Assembly (NCBI GenBank): GCA_050303415.1
Contig: JBNLBS010000010.1
Coordinates: 62,001 to 126,000 of the forward strand
Reading direction: 5' to 3'
Origin: JBNLBS01 sp050303415
GTDB lineage: Bacteria > Pseudomonadota > Gammaproteobacteria > Methylococcales > Methylomonadaceae
DNA length: 64,000 bases
Shown here: positions 24,502-33,862 of the stretch, one piece after another
Layout: every line of letters starts with the position of its first letter
Position numbering within the stretch: position 1 is the first letter of the stretch
The notes under the pieces: generated by a model
The model's input: the letters and a program-made list of their open reading frames with translations, nothing else
Told to the model about the DNA's origin: nothing
Databases searched by the model: none
Program-made: the position numbers and the translations under genes

Positions 24502-26625
24502 TTAGCTGTCTATGACGGTTAGCTGTTTTGACCTAAACTTATTCATTAAACCCTCGGAATTTTCTGGCGGGCTAAAATAGAAGCCCTGAACCTGGTCACA
24601 GTTTTCATTGCGTAAAAAATCGAGCTGGTTTTTATCTTCCACGCCCTCGGCAATGACTTTTAGGTTCATATTATGGGCTAAAGCAATAACAGACTTGACA
24701 ATGCTGGCATCGTCCTGGTCTGTCGCTATGTCCAGGACAAAAGATTTATCAATCTTCAAGGCATCAACCGGGAAACGTTTTAGATGGCTAAGTGATGAGT
24801 ACCCCGTACCAAAATCATCAATTGATAGTTTCAGTCCGCGTAGTTTAAATTGTTGCATCACGTCGATGGCGAGATCAGGTTTATGCATCAGCATGCTTTC
24901 AGTAATCTCAAACTCAAGCAGGCTGGGGTTTATGCCCGAGCTGGCGATGATCGTGTCTATTTTTTCTAACAGGCCATCGTGCTGAAATTGCCTTGCCGAT
25001 AAATTGATTGCAACGGGTAGTTTGATTTGATGGTTTTTTTGCCAGGACTGAGTATCTTGGCAGGCTTGAGCAATAACCCATTCACCAATAGGTACAATTA
25101 AACCGGTATCTTCGGCAATGGGAATGAATTCTGTCGGACTGACTTGGCCTATGGCCGGGTTGAACCAACGTAATAAGGCTTCTGTACCAATCACCGAATC
25201 GGTTTTTAAATCAATTTTAGGTTGATAGTTCAGGCTGAACTCTCCTCTGTTAAGAGCTTTACGTAAGTTTGTTTCAATTAGTAGGCGTCGGATGGATTGT
25301 GAATTAGATGATTCACTAAAAAATTCATAACCGTTTCGACCGGCTCCTTTGGCCAGATAAAGTGCATCATCTGCCTGTTTGATAAGCTGTTCCATTTCTT
25401 CAGCATCATTTGGATAAACACTAATCCCTATGCTGGTGGAAATAAAAATCTCATGACCATCAATATTAAATGGTGGTGTGAAAGTATCAATAATTTTCTG
25501 AGCAACCCGTCCGGCAGAGGAAGGGTTTTGAATATCAAGAATAATAATGGCAAATTCATCTCCGCCTAAACGGGAAACCGTTTCTTGTTCGCGTAAACAG
25601 TTTTTTATGCGTTTCCCGACTTCAATAAGCAGTTTATCGCCAACTAAATGACCTAACGTGTCATTAATAGCTTTAAACCTGTCCAAATCCATATACATAA
25701 CGCTGAATAATGTTTCTGATCGTTTAGCCTGTAATAGAGCGCGTTCTAGACGCTCTTTAAACAGCATTCTATTGGGCAGTGTCGTTAATGGATCGTAAAA
25801 GGCCAGACGCTTAATGGTTTCGTCGGCATGTTTACGATCGCTAATATCGTGAGCAATTGAGACAAAGTTGGTGATAATTCCGTGTTCATCTTTTATCGGG
25901 GAAATGGTCTGTAGGCACCAATACAGGTCTTCATTTTTTTTACGATCCAGAAATTCGCCGTGCCAGGGTTTTCCTGATTTTATTTTTGTCCAAAGGTCTT
26001 TATAAATTTTAGGGTCGGTCAGATCAGATTTTAAAATATTAGGCTTTTTGCCAATCACTTCAGCTTCCGTGTAACCGGTAAATTGATAAAAAAATGGATT
26101 ACAATATTCTATGACACCTTTGGCATTGGTTATAAGAATCATGCCGGAGCTGTATTCGATCGCAAGTGATAATTTATTAAGTTGGCTTTCAATTTTTTTA
26201 TGGTCAGCAATAAGCCGTTCCAGCTTTTTATTTGAAGCAAGTAACTGAGTCGGGCTGGGAATGACTAGGGCTTTTGGCAATAAGGGCCAGATTGAGATAG
26301 CTGTAAGTAAAGATACAAATGCCGTTATTGCTTTAATATAACCTGAAAACCAGTAAATCGGATGCCAGACGGTTAATAAACCAAGTAAATGAGTGGTGCC
26401 GCAAAGGAAAATAAATAAGCCAAATAAAATAAAAATCCTACGATATTGGATATCTTGACGCTTGTATACGAAATAGATCAATACAAAAGGAATAGAATAA
26501 TATGACAATGTAATAATGCCATCTGAGATTACATGCAGCCAGAGAATATCCTTTTGCCATAAAAAACATTGTCCATGTGGCATAAAGTCATTTTGCTGCA
26601 ACAAGGCAAGAACGGTTTCTAACAT
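24502..26625 (-). CDS. Ethylene-receptor-like (ETR1_N) PAS-GGDEF-EAL c-di-GMP enzyme
   Basis: A 707-residue membrane protein. The N-terminal three-helix membrane domain (about 28-112) matches the ethylene-binding domain of plant ETR1. Compared with my memory of ETR1, residues Asp25, Tyr32, Ile35, Pro36, Ile62, Cys65 and His69 correspond here to Asp35, Tyr42, Ile45, Pro46, Ile72, Cys75 and His79, a constant offset of ten without gaps (segments YYSIP and FLCGTTHL). Cys and His are the Cu(I) ligands in ETR1. PAS (about 150-265), GGDEF (about 270-435, intact LGGDEF; the usual RxxD inhibitory site reads REQE) and EAL (about 445-695, intact TEALLRW, DDFGTGYSSL) follow. It is likely able both to make and degrade c-di-GMP under control of a bound ligand. 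Monocistronic and convergent to the reductase gene. Confidence 0.93.
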   Translation of the reverse strand: MLETVLALLQQNDFMPHGQCFLWQKDILWLHVISDGIITLSYYSIPFVLIYFVYKRQDIQYRRIFILFGLFIFLCGTTHLLGLLTVWHPIYWFSGYIKAITAFVSLLTAISIWPLLPKALVIPSPTQLLASNKKLERLIADHKKIESQLNKLSLAIEYSSGMILITNAKGVIEYCNPFFYQFTGYTEAEVIGKKPNILKSDLTDPKIYKDLWTKIKSGKPWHGEFLDRKKNEDLYWCLQTISPIKDEHGIITNFVSIAHDISDRKHADETIKRLAFYDPLTTLPNRMLFKERLERALLQAKRSETLFSVMYMDLDRFKAINDTLGHLVGDKLLIEVGKRIKNCLREQETVSRLGGDEFAIIILDIQNPSSAGRVAQKIIDTFTPPFNIDGHEIFISTSIGISVYPNDAEEMEQLIKQADDALYLAKGAGRNGYEFFSESSNSQSIRRLLIETNLRKALNRGEFSLNYQPKIDLKTDSVIGTEALLRWFNPAIGQVSPTEFIPIAEDTGLIVPIGEWVIAQACQDTQSWQKNHQIKLPVAINLSARQFQHDGLLEKIDTIIASSGINPSLLEFEITESMLMHKPDLAIDVMQQFKLRGLKLSIDDFGTGYSSLSHLKRFPVDALKIDKSFVLDIATDQDDASIVKSVIALAHNMNLKVIAEGVEDKNQLDFLRNENCDQVQGFYFSPPENSEGLMNKFRSKQLTVIDS

Positions 26626-26864
26626 GATTTATTCGGTTCTGTTGCTGATATATAAGGTCAAAAGTTTTCTGAGTTTGGTACTATGAAGCAAATATTTTGA
26701 AAATACTATCGATTTGAATGGCATTTGCATTAATCAATTGCTTGATACAAATGATTATAAGTAAGACATGGTTGTTATGAGGCTGTTTTGGGTTTCGATG
26801 TCTTATTGAGTGATCGTTATAACATACTTTTACTTAGCCTGTTTAGTAGGAAACATTTTTTTTT

Positions 26865-27704
26865 ATGGTCAAAATTGGTGAAATTAATACATTGGAAATT
26901 CTGCAGCAGGATGCAAAAAATATCACCCTGGATGGCGGTGATTACGGCAATATAATTTTGCCTGTCAAGGAGTTGAAACAAGAGGTTAAAACCGGTCAAA
27001 GTATGGAAGTATTTATTTATGCGGCATCGGATGGTCAACTGGTGGCAACAACAAAAAGCCCTTTAGCAAAAGTGGGGGATGTTGCGTGGCTTAAAGTAGC
27101 CTCCGTTGAGTACGCCGGCGCTTTTTTAGACTGGGGGCTGCCAAAAGATTTATTGCTTCCTTTTTCTGAACAGCATTATGAACTTAAGCCAGGCCAGCAC
27201 TGTCTGGTAAAGATTTTTCTGGATGATAGAAATCGAGTTACTGCGACGACCAAATTTTTACAGTCCATTCAGGAACAATCGCTATATTTTAAACAAGGCG
27301 AACAGGTTTCAATCACTATTGTCGATCAGACTGACCTGGGCTATAAAGCAATTGTTAACAATACCCATTGGGGCGTTTTGTATCAGAGTGAGGTTTTTCA
27401 AAAACTGACAAAAGGGCAAAAGCTTAAGGCTTATATCAAACAAATCAGGGAGGATCGAAAAATAGATTTATGTCTGCAGCAGCCCGGTTATGGCAAAGTG
27501 GAAAAGCTGGCCGATCAAATTCTTAAACGGTTAAAAACACAAGGCGGCAGTTTGCCTTTATCAGATAAAAGTCCACCCGAGGAAATTTATGCCGCATTTA
27601 AAGTCAGCAAAAAGGTCTTTAAGCAGGCGGTTGGTTTGCTTTATAAGCAACACCTGATTGAGATAGATAAACAATATATTAATTTAATAAAGAAAGAGAA
27701 ATAA
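26865..27704 (+). CDS. CvfB/YitL-like S1 RNA-binding protein
   Basis: A 279-residue protein with three or four S1/OB-like units and a C-terminal winged helix, as in CvfB of Gram-positives and YitL. Visible features include VGDVAWLKVASVEYAGAFLDWGLPKDLLLPF (an S1 domain) and the C-terminal GGSLPLSDKSPPEEIYAAF. CvfB affects virulence and translation-related regulation in Staphylococcus; its role in proteobacteria is open. AGGAAA lies some ten bases before the ATG. Three bases separate it from purN, so the two are co-transcribed. Confidence 0.85.
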   Translation: MVKIGEINTLEILQQDAKNITLDGGDYGNIILPVKELKQEVKTGQSMEVFIYAASDGQLVATTKSPLAKVGDVAWLKVASVEYAGAFLDWGLPKDLLLPFSEQHYELKPGQHCLVKIFLDDRNRVTATTKFLQSIQEQSLYFKQGEQVSITIVDQTDLGYKAIVNNTHWGVLYQSEVFQKLTKGQKLKAYIKQIREDRKIDLCLQQPGYGKVEKLADQILKRLKTQGGSLPLSDKSPPEEIYAAFKVSKKVFKQAVGLLYKQHLIEIDKQYINLIKKEK

Positions 27705-27706
27705 TA

Positions 27707-28315
27707 ATGGTAAAAATTGGCTTTTTGGCCTCGCATGGTGGGTCGGGGATGAATGCAATTTTGCAAGCGGTTGAAAACGGTTTAAATGCTCAGCCAGTCG
27801 TTTTGATCTGTAATAATAAAAATGCCGGTGCATTCGATATCGCCAGAGCGCATAACATGCCGATATGTCATTTAAGCAGTCAAATGTATGATGACGCTGA
27901 ACAATTGGATGCGGCTATTTGCAATACGTTATTGCGTTATGAAGTCGATTTGTTGGTATTGTCAGGATATATGAAAAAGTTGGGGGCCATGACGTTATCG
28001 ACCTTTGACGGCAGAATTTTGAATATACACCCGGCCTTATTGCCGAATTATGGCGGTCTGGGGATGTATGGGGATTTTGTTCATCAAGCCGTGATAGCAA
28101 ATCACGAACATCAATCCGGCGCGTCAGTCCATATAGTTACTGAAGAATATGACCAGGGACCGGTACTTCATCAAAAAACTGTTGATTTGGATGTAAATGA
28201 AACAGTTGATAGTCTGCGAGAGAAGGTGAAAAACCTGGAAGGTGGTTTGTATGTGGAAACCCTGCAAAAAATAATTAACGGGGACATCTCTCTTCCTGGC
28301 TTTGAGCCAAATTAG
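27707..28315 (+). CDS. purN: PurN-type phosphoribosylglycinamide formyltransferase
   Basis: A 202-residue formyltransferase fold. ILNIHPALLPNYGGLGMYG holds the catalytic Asn and His, and SVHIVTEEYDQGPVLHQ holds the catalytic Asp. The loop after HPALLP (GGLGMYG) differs from the E. coli form and resembles a PurN subgroup known from Bacteroidetes. The phosphate loop reads SHGGSGMN rather than SGNGSN. It should make FGAR from GAR with 10-formyl-THF in purine synthesis, but purM, the usual neighbour, is not here, so it could also be a paralogue with a different role. Confidence 0.78.
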   Translation: MVKIGFLASHGGSGMNAILQAVENGLNAQPVVLICNNKNAGAFDIARAHNMPICHLSSQMYDDAEQLDAAICNTLLRYEVDLLVLSGYMKKLGAMTLSTFDGRILNIHPALLPNYGGLGMYGDFVHQAVIANHEHQSGASVHIVTEEYDQGPVLHQKTVDLDVNETVDSLREKVKNLEGGLYVETLQKIINGDISLPGFEPN

Positions 28316-28352
28316 AAAAATGATAACCAAGCCTGGGTAACTAGGCTTGGTT
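28316..28352. terminator. Bidirectional terminator between purN and fadE
   Basis: A perfect 10-bp inverted repeat (AACCAAGCCT / AGGCTTGGTT, 28325-28334 and 28343-28352) with 8-base loop. On the minus strand it is followed by a five-T run, so it best serves fadE; it also lies 9 bases after the purN stop. Confidence 0.7.
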
Positions 28353-28360
28353 GAGTGAAA

Positions 28361-30784
28361 TCAAGCATTAATCAGCTGTTCGGGTTCAAAAGCATCGACA
28401 GTTACGGCAGCCAGTCTTGCTATTTCGGCATTTTCAATCAATAAAACTTCTTGCTTCGTCAGGATGTTTTTTTGCATTGCTTCTTTTAAAATTTCAGTAA
28501 TATTGCCTTTATTGAGTTGTTTAAGCTTTTGCGCTTTGCGAATCTTGATCTCCACCGGTGCTGCTTTAAGTACGGCTTGAAAGGCAATTTCTATACGGCC
28601 GGTCGGATCATTTTCAATATGGTTGATATAGATACCATCCGTTAATCGATCCCGGCTGTCCTGGTCATCGAGCAGAATATCCGCGGTGCGGTCAATCAAG
28701 TCATCTGAGGGATGGGTAATATAGCTTCCGGCAGGAAATATGAGTGCTTTTAGTATCCAGAGTAGGGGTTTAAAAGGCAGCTTTAACAGCAAGGCGTTTA
28801 AGGCCTGCTGGCTTTGATACAAGGTTTGCTGGCAGGCCCAATCTAAAAGCGGCTGGTCACTGAGCGGGCAACCTTGATCTTGATAGTGTTTTAACACGGT
28901 CGAGCACAAGTACAGATTACTTAACGCATCCGCGAAACAACCGGAAATATGTTCTTTGCGCTTTAAACTTCCGCCCAGCATGAGTAAACCATAGTCAGCC
29001 AATAAGGCAAAGCCGACACTTAAACGGGCAATTTGACGGTAATATTTTTTACTGTGGTTATTACCGGGTGTTTTGATTAAACAGGATCGGGTTATTGCCA
29101 TCCAGATGCTTGCAATAACATTATGTAGAATCAAGCCCAGGTGGCGAAACAAGACCTGGTCGAACTGCTGTAGTCCCTGTCTACTGTCTTCTGTATACAA
29201 TGCATCCATTTCCTGCTGAATAAACGGATGGCAGCGGACAGCACCCTGACCGAAAATCATCATCGTGCGGGTTAAAATATTGGCGCCCTCTACGGTAATA
29301 CTGACAGGTATTACCTGGTACAAGCGACCTAAATAATTACTTGGCCCCAGACAGATTCCTGAACCACCTTGTATATCCATGCCGTCATTAATCACGCGAC
29401 GCATACGCTCTGTCATCTCATATTTAATAATGGCGGAAATGACTGATGGTTGTTCGCCCTGGTCTAAGGCGGCGGCTGTCACTTTTCGGGCTGCATCCAG
29501 AATATAGGCTTCTCCTGCCATACGCGCCAAGGGTTCTTTAATCCCTTCAAATTCACCAATAGGTACATTAAATTGTTTGCGAATGCGGGCGTAGGCCCCG
29601 GTATTACGACAGGCGAATTTTGCCGCTGCAGTACTCAGTGCCGGTAGGGATATACCTCGACCGGTAGACAGGGATTGCATCAGCATTTTCCAGCCATTAC
29701 CGACCTGATCCACGCCGCCTATAATCCAGTCCATAGGGATAAAAACATCTTTACCCCAATTAGGTCCGTTTTGAAATGCCGAGTCTAAAGGGAAGTGGCG
29801 CTTGCCAATGGAGACGCCTTCAGTATCTGTTGGAATCAGGGCGACTGTAATCCCTATATTCTCTTTATCGCCTATGAGTTTATCCGGATCATAAAGTTTA
29901 AATGCCAAGCCTAGTAAGGTTGCAACCGGGCCTAAAGTAATATAGCGTTTTTCCCAGTTTAACCGAATCCCCAAAACGTGCTCTTCGTGTTTAAATTTAC
30001 CATAACATACAACACCGGTATCGGGCATGGCGCTGGCATCACTACCGGCATGCGGTCCGGTTAGGGCAAAGCAGGGAATTTCCGTGCCATCGACCAGACG
30101 TGGCAAATAATGGTCTTTTTGAGCTTGGGTACCATAAGATAGTAGAAGTTTAGCCGGTCCCAGTGAGTTGGGTACCATGACAGTTACAGCAGCTGAACTG
30201 CTGCGACTGGCAATTTTCATCACCACTTCTGAGTGGGCAAAATGAGAAAAATCGAGGCCGCCGTATTGTTTGGGGATGATCATGCCGCAAAACTTATTGG
30301 TCTTGATAAAATCCCATACTTTCGGAGGCAGGTCTTTGTGTTTATGAGTGATCTCCCAATCATCAAGCATACGACAAAGGGTTTCAACCGGTCCATCAAT
30401 AAAGGCTTTTTCTTCAGGAGAAAGTTTTGCAGCCGGCAAATCTTGTAGGACTTTCCAGTTTGGAGTTCCGGAAAAAAGCTCTGCATCCCACCACACATTT
30501 CCTGCCTCCAGGGCTTCCCGTTCGGTTTGTGACATAGCCGGCATGGCTTTTTTCATGGCTTTGAAAATCCACAGACTCAGCAGCGGACGGCGTATAGCGG
30601 GTATATTGAGAGGAATGAAAACGATGAACAAAATTACCCATAACCATAAAACAAGCTGATTTATACCGGTTTGTTGACTATAAACTGCTAACAAAGTAGT
30701 CAGAGCAAAGGTGGTGATACGCAGGGATATGTTCAAATAAACCAATACACAAATAACAACAAACACGCCGAATAACCAGATCAT
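28361..30784 (-). CDS. fadE: FadE-type acyl-CoA dehydrogenase
   Basis: An 807-residue enzyme, close to E. coli FadE (814). It catalyses the first oxidation of beta-oxidation, acyl-CoA to 2-enoyl-CoA, with FAD. Two N-terminal membrane helices precede the acyl-CoA dehydrogenase domain (about 110-500; IIPKQYGGLDFSHFAHSEV, CFALTGPHAGSDA, SLSTGRGISLPALS, DIQGGSGICLGP) and a long DUF1974-type C-terminal region. The ATG with AAGGAG six bases upstream is chosen; a TTG nine codons before lacks a site. Alone on its strand, away from fadA, and separated by 200 bases from the divergent manC. Confidence 0.93.
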   Translation of the reverse strand: MIWLFGVFVVICVLVYLNISLRITTFALTTLLAVYSQQTGINQLVLWLWVILFIVFIPLNIPAIRRPLLSLWIFKAMKKAMPAMSQTEREALEAGNVWWDAELFSGTPNWKVLQDLPAAKLSPEEKAFIDGPVETLCRMLDDWEITHKHKDLPPKVWDFIKTNKFCGMIIPKQYGGLDFSHFAHSEVVMKIASRSSSAAVTVMVPNSLGPAKLLLSYGTQAQKDHYLPRLVDGTEIPCFALTGPHAGSDASAMPDTGVVCYGKFKHEEHVLGIRLNWEKRYITLGPVATLLGLAFKLYDPDKLIGDKENIGITVALIPTDTEGVSIGKRHFPLDSAFQNGPNWGKDVFIPMDWIIGGVDQVGNGWKMLMQSLSTGRGISLPALSTAAAKFACRNTGAYARIRKQFNVPIGEFEGIKEPLARMAGEAYILDAARKVTAAALDQGEQPSVISAIIKYEMTERMRRVINDGMDIQGGSGICLGPSNYLGRLYQVIPVSITVEGANILTRTMMIFGQGAVRCHPFIQQEMDALYTEDSRQGLQQFDQVLFRHLGLILHNVIASIWMAITRSCLIKTPGNNHSKKYYRQIARLSVGFALLADYGLLMLGGSLKRKEHISGCFADALSNLYLCSTVLKHYQDQGCPLSDQPLLDWACQQTLYQSQQALNALLLKLPFKPLLWILKALIFPAGSYITHPSDDLIDRTADILLDDQDSRDRLTDGIYINHIENDPTGRIEIAFQAVLKAAPVEIKIRKAQKLKQLNKGNITEILKEAMQKNILTKQEVLLIENAEIARLAAVTVDAFEPEQLINA

Positions 30785-30985
30785 ACTCTGCTCCTTAACG
30801 TTGTTGCCCAATACTATAAAGCTAGCCTATTTAGGTAGGATGTCAATTTAAATTCCCGTAAATGCATGTTTTTAATTAAGTTAGTGGTAAATCGGATAGA
30901 GTAATAGCAATGTTTGCTGATTTATGATCGAGTGATGTATAACATATACCTTTAATAATGAAACTTTGGTTAAAACAACACTAAT

Positions 30986-32389
30986 ATGGTTCCAGTTATT
31001 CTTTCCGGAGGCTCAGGTACTCGGCTTTGGCCACTGTCCAGAGAACAATATCCCAAACAATTTTTGCCTCTGGTGACTGAAAGTTCGATGTTGCAGGAGA
31101 CGCAATCACGCCTGTCTGCGTTACCGGGCTTGCAGGCCCCTGTTATTGTATGCAATCAGGATCATCGATTTATGGTGGCTGAACAGTTCAGGCAGATTAA
31201 TGTTAGTCCACAGGCTATTTTATTGGAACCAGTTGCCAGAAATACAGCTCCGGCAATAGCACTGGCCGCATTGGCTGCTGATCCGGAGTCGGTATTATTG
31301 GTTTTGGCGGCTGACCATGTGATTTCAGATATTGAGTGTTTTCACAAGGCAATACTAGAGGCCTGTGAAATGGCGGAACAAGGTTATCTGGCTACGTTTG
31401 GTATTGTTCCAACTCATGCGGAGACCGGCTATGGATATATAAAGAGAGGATCCGAGCAGTCAATTAATATTTTTAATGTAGAGGCTTTTGTAGAAAAGCC
31501 CGATTTTGAGACGGCAGAATGTTATCTGCATAGTCAAAACTATTATTGGAACAGTGGGATGTTTGCTTTCAAGGCCGGTGTGTTTCTAAAGGAGCTCGAA
31601 CAGTATCAGCCTGAAATACTGGCAGCTTGCGAAAACGCATTTACGGTCGCTGAGAGGGATAATGATTTTATTTGGGTGGATAAAGAAAAGTTCTCAGAAA
31701 GTCCATGTAATTCAATAGACTATGCTGTCATGGAGAAGACGGATAAGGCTGTTGTTGTCGCTCTGGATGCAGGCTGGAATGATGTCGGTTCCTGGTCGGC
31801 ACTGTGGGATGTAACCGAGAAAGATGAAGATTATAATGCCGTTAAAGGAGATGTTATTACTGTCAACAGTCAGAATTGTTTTATTCATTCGGAAAGCAAA
31901 CTTATTGCAACCATCGGGCTGAATGATACGGTAATTGTTGAAACCGATGATGCCGTTATGGTGGCCGCCAAGGATCAGGTGCAAAATATCAAGCAGGTTG
32001 TTGATCGGTTAAAACGAGATGAACGGATTGAAGCGATACAACATCGAAAAGTCTATCGACCCTGGGGGTATTATAACCTGATTGATTTAGGCGACAGGCA
32101 TAAGGCAAAGCGGATAGTGGTGAAACCAGGGGCAAAGCTATCCTTACAGTTGCATCATCATCGTGCGGAACATTGGGTTGTTGTTAAGGGTACTGCGAAG
32201 GTGTTGAAGGAAGGTGAGTCAGAATTGATTACCGAAAATGAATCCACCTATATACCGGTCGGCATTAAACATCGGTTGGAAAACGCCGGAGTGATTCCAT
32301 TGGAAATGATTGAAATACAAACGGGAAGCTATCTGGGAGAGGATGATATTGTCCGTTTTGATGATAAGTATGGACGCGCTGAAAATTAA
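30986..32389 (+). CDS. manC: Mannose-1-phosphate guanylyltransferase / mannose-6-phosphate isomerase
   Basis: A 467-residue type II bifunctional enzyme (ManC/AlgA/CpsB). The nucleotidyltransferase domain starts PVILSGGSGTRLWPLSREQYPKQF, with FVEKP as the mannose-binding motif. The C-terminal cupin isomerase domain contains YRPWGYYNLID and the metal site QLHHHRAEHW. It makes mannose-6-P from fructose-6-P and GDP-mannose from mannose-1-P. It is the first gene of the polysaccharide locus and abuts manB without a gap. No clear ribosome site. Confidence 0.95.
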   Translation: MVPVILSGGSGTRLWPLSREQYPKQFLPLVTESSMLQETQSRLSALPGLQAPVIVCNQDHRFMVAEQFRQINVSPQAILLEPVARNTAPAIALAALAADPESVLLVLAADHVISDIECFHKAILEACEMAEQGYLATFGIVPTHAETGYGYIKRGSEQSINIFNVEAFVEKPDFETAECYLHSQNYYWNSGMFAFKAGVFLKELEQYQPEILAACENAFTVAERDNDFIWVDKEKFSESPCNSIDYAVMEKTDKAVVVALDAGWNDVGSWSALWDVTEKDEDYNAVKGDVITVNSQNCFIHSESKLIATIGLNDTVIVETDDAVMVAAKDQVQNIKQVVDRLKRDERIEAIQHRKVYRPWGYYNLIDLGDRHKAKRIVVKPGAKLSLQLHHHRAEHWVVVKGTAKVLKEGESELITENESTYIPVGIKHRLENAGVIPLEMIEIQTGSYLGEDDIVRFDDKYGRAEN

Positions 32390-33739
32390 ATGACTGAGTT
32401 TATTTCTTGTTTTAAAGCCTATGATATTCGAGGCAGAGTCCCGGAGGAATTAAATGAAGGCCTGGCTTATGATATAGGCAGGGCCTTTATTGCCGAACTC
32501 AATTCATCTACAGTTGCTGTTGGGTATGATATCCGTCTTGAAAGTAAAGCACTGTCCGAGGCATTGATAAAAGGTCTTAATGATGCTGGCGCTAATGTCG
32601 TCAATCTTGGGTTGTGCGGTACAGAGGAAATTTATTTTGCTACTTTTTATCATCAATTAGATGGTGGGATTATGGTGACCGCCAGCCATAATCCAAAAGG
32701 CTATAACGGTATGAAACTGGTGGCAAAGGGTGCCAGACCCGTGTCCGGCGATTCAGGCTTAAAAGCAATCGAACAACGGACTCTAAATAAAGACCTGGGT
32801 ATGAAAAAAGAACCGGGAACAAATGAGTTAAAAACCGATAAAACCCCATATATTCAACATTTAATGGGCTACGTTGATTTGGCTGAGTTAAAGCCCTTGA
32901 AAATAGTCATGAACCCGGGTAACGGCAGTGCCGGACAGGTGGCTAGACTGTTGGCGGAGCGCTTGCCATTTGAATGTGTTTTTATCCATGATCAGCCCGA
33001 TGGTAATTTTCCCAATGGAGTCCCTAATCCGTTGCTACCGGAGAATAGAATTTTAACGACGGAGGCGGTCAAGCAATGTGGTGCGGATTTAGGTATTGCC
33101 TGGGATGGTGATTTCGATCGCTGTTTTTTATTTGATGAAAATGGAAATTTTATCGAGGGGTATTATCTGGTTGGCCTGTTAGCGGAAACCCTGTTGACCA
33201 AGAATCCGGGGGCGAAGATTATTCATGACCCCCGATTGACCTGGAATACTATTGATCAAGTCAGTGTTGCGGGAGGAAGAGCTATCCAGTCTAAAACCGG
33301 TCATGCTTTTATTAAACAACGAATGCGGCGGGAAGATGCGCTTTATGGTGGAGAAATGTCGGCGCATCATTATTTTAGGGAGTTTGCCTATTGCGACTCG
33401 GGTATGATTCCCTGGTTGTTAATTACGGAACTGATGTCTAAAACAGGGCGAACCTTATCGCAATTGGTTGCCGAACGTATGCAGGCATATCCGTGTTCCG
33501 GTGAAATAAATTATAAAGTGCATGATGCATCTTCCGTTCTGACAAGGCTCATGAATCATTTTGCGCCGCTGGAACCGATTGTGGATAACACTGACGGTTT
33601 AAGTCTGGAATTTAAACAATGGCGAATGAATATTCGTTCATCCAATACCGAACCGTTGCTCAGGTTAAATGTGGAAAGCAGAGGTGATGCGGGGTTGGTC
33701 CAGGCCAAAGTAAAAGAAATAGAGGCATTCATCCTTTAG
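32390..33739 (+). CDS. manB: Phosphomannomutase
   Basis: A 449-residue alpha-D-phosphohexomutase (ManB/CpsG). FKAYDIRGRVPEELN starts the protein; VTASHNPKGYNGMKL contains the phosphoserine; DGDFDRCF is the metal loop; GEMSAHHYF is the sugar loop; RSSNTEPLLRLN is the phosphate loop. It converts mannose-6-P to mannose-1-P for ManC. Its ATG follows the manC stop directly, so translation is coupled. Confidence 0.95.
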   Translation: MTEFISCFKAYDIRGRVPEELNEGLAYDIGRAFIAELNSSTVAVGYDIRLESKALSEALIKGLNDAGANVVNLGLCGTEEIYFATFYHQLDGGIMVTASHNPKGYNGMKLVAKGARPVSGDSGLKAIEQRTLNKDLGMKKEPGTNELKTDKTPYIQHLMGYVDLAELKPLKIVMNPGNGSAGQVARLLAERLPFECVFIHDQPDGNFPNGVPNPLLPENRILTTEAVKQCGADLGIAWDGDFDRCFLFDENGNFIEGYYLVGLLAETLLTKNPGAKIIHDPRLTWNTIDQVSVAGGRAIQSKTGHAFIKQRMRREDALYGGEMSAHHYFREFAYCDSGMIPWLLITELMSKTGRTLSQLVAERMQAYPCSGEINYKVHDASSVLTRLMNHFAPLEPIVDNTDGLSLEFKQWRMNIRSSNTEPLLRLNVESRGDAGLVQAKVKEIEAFIL

Positions 33740-33862
33740 TTTAATCAGCGTTGCTTAAATATATGAATGTAAAGTCTGCAAGCAAGGTAGAGATTGGGTT
33801 ACTCGGATAGAGCGCATAAAATTAACAATCATAGTGTTTTTCAGTAACAAAAACCTTATTAA

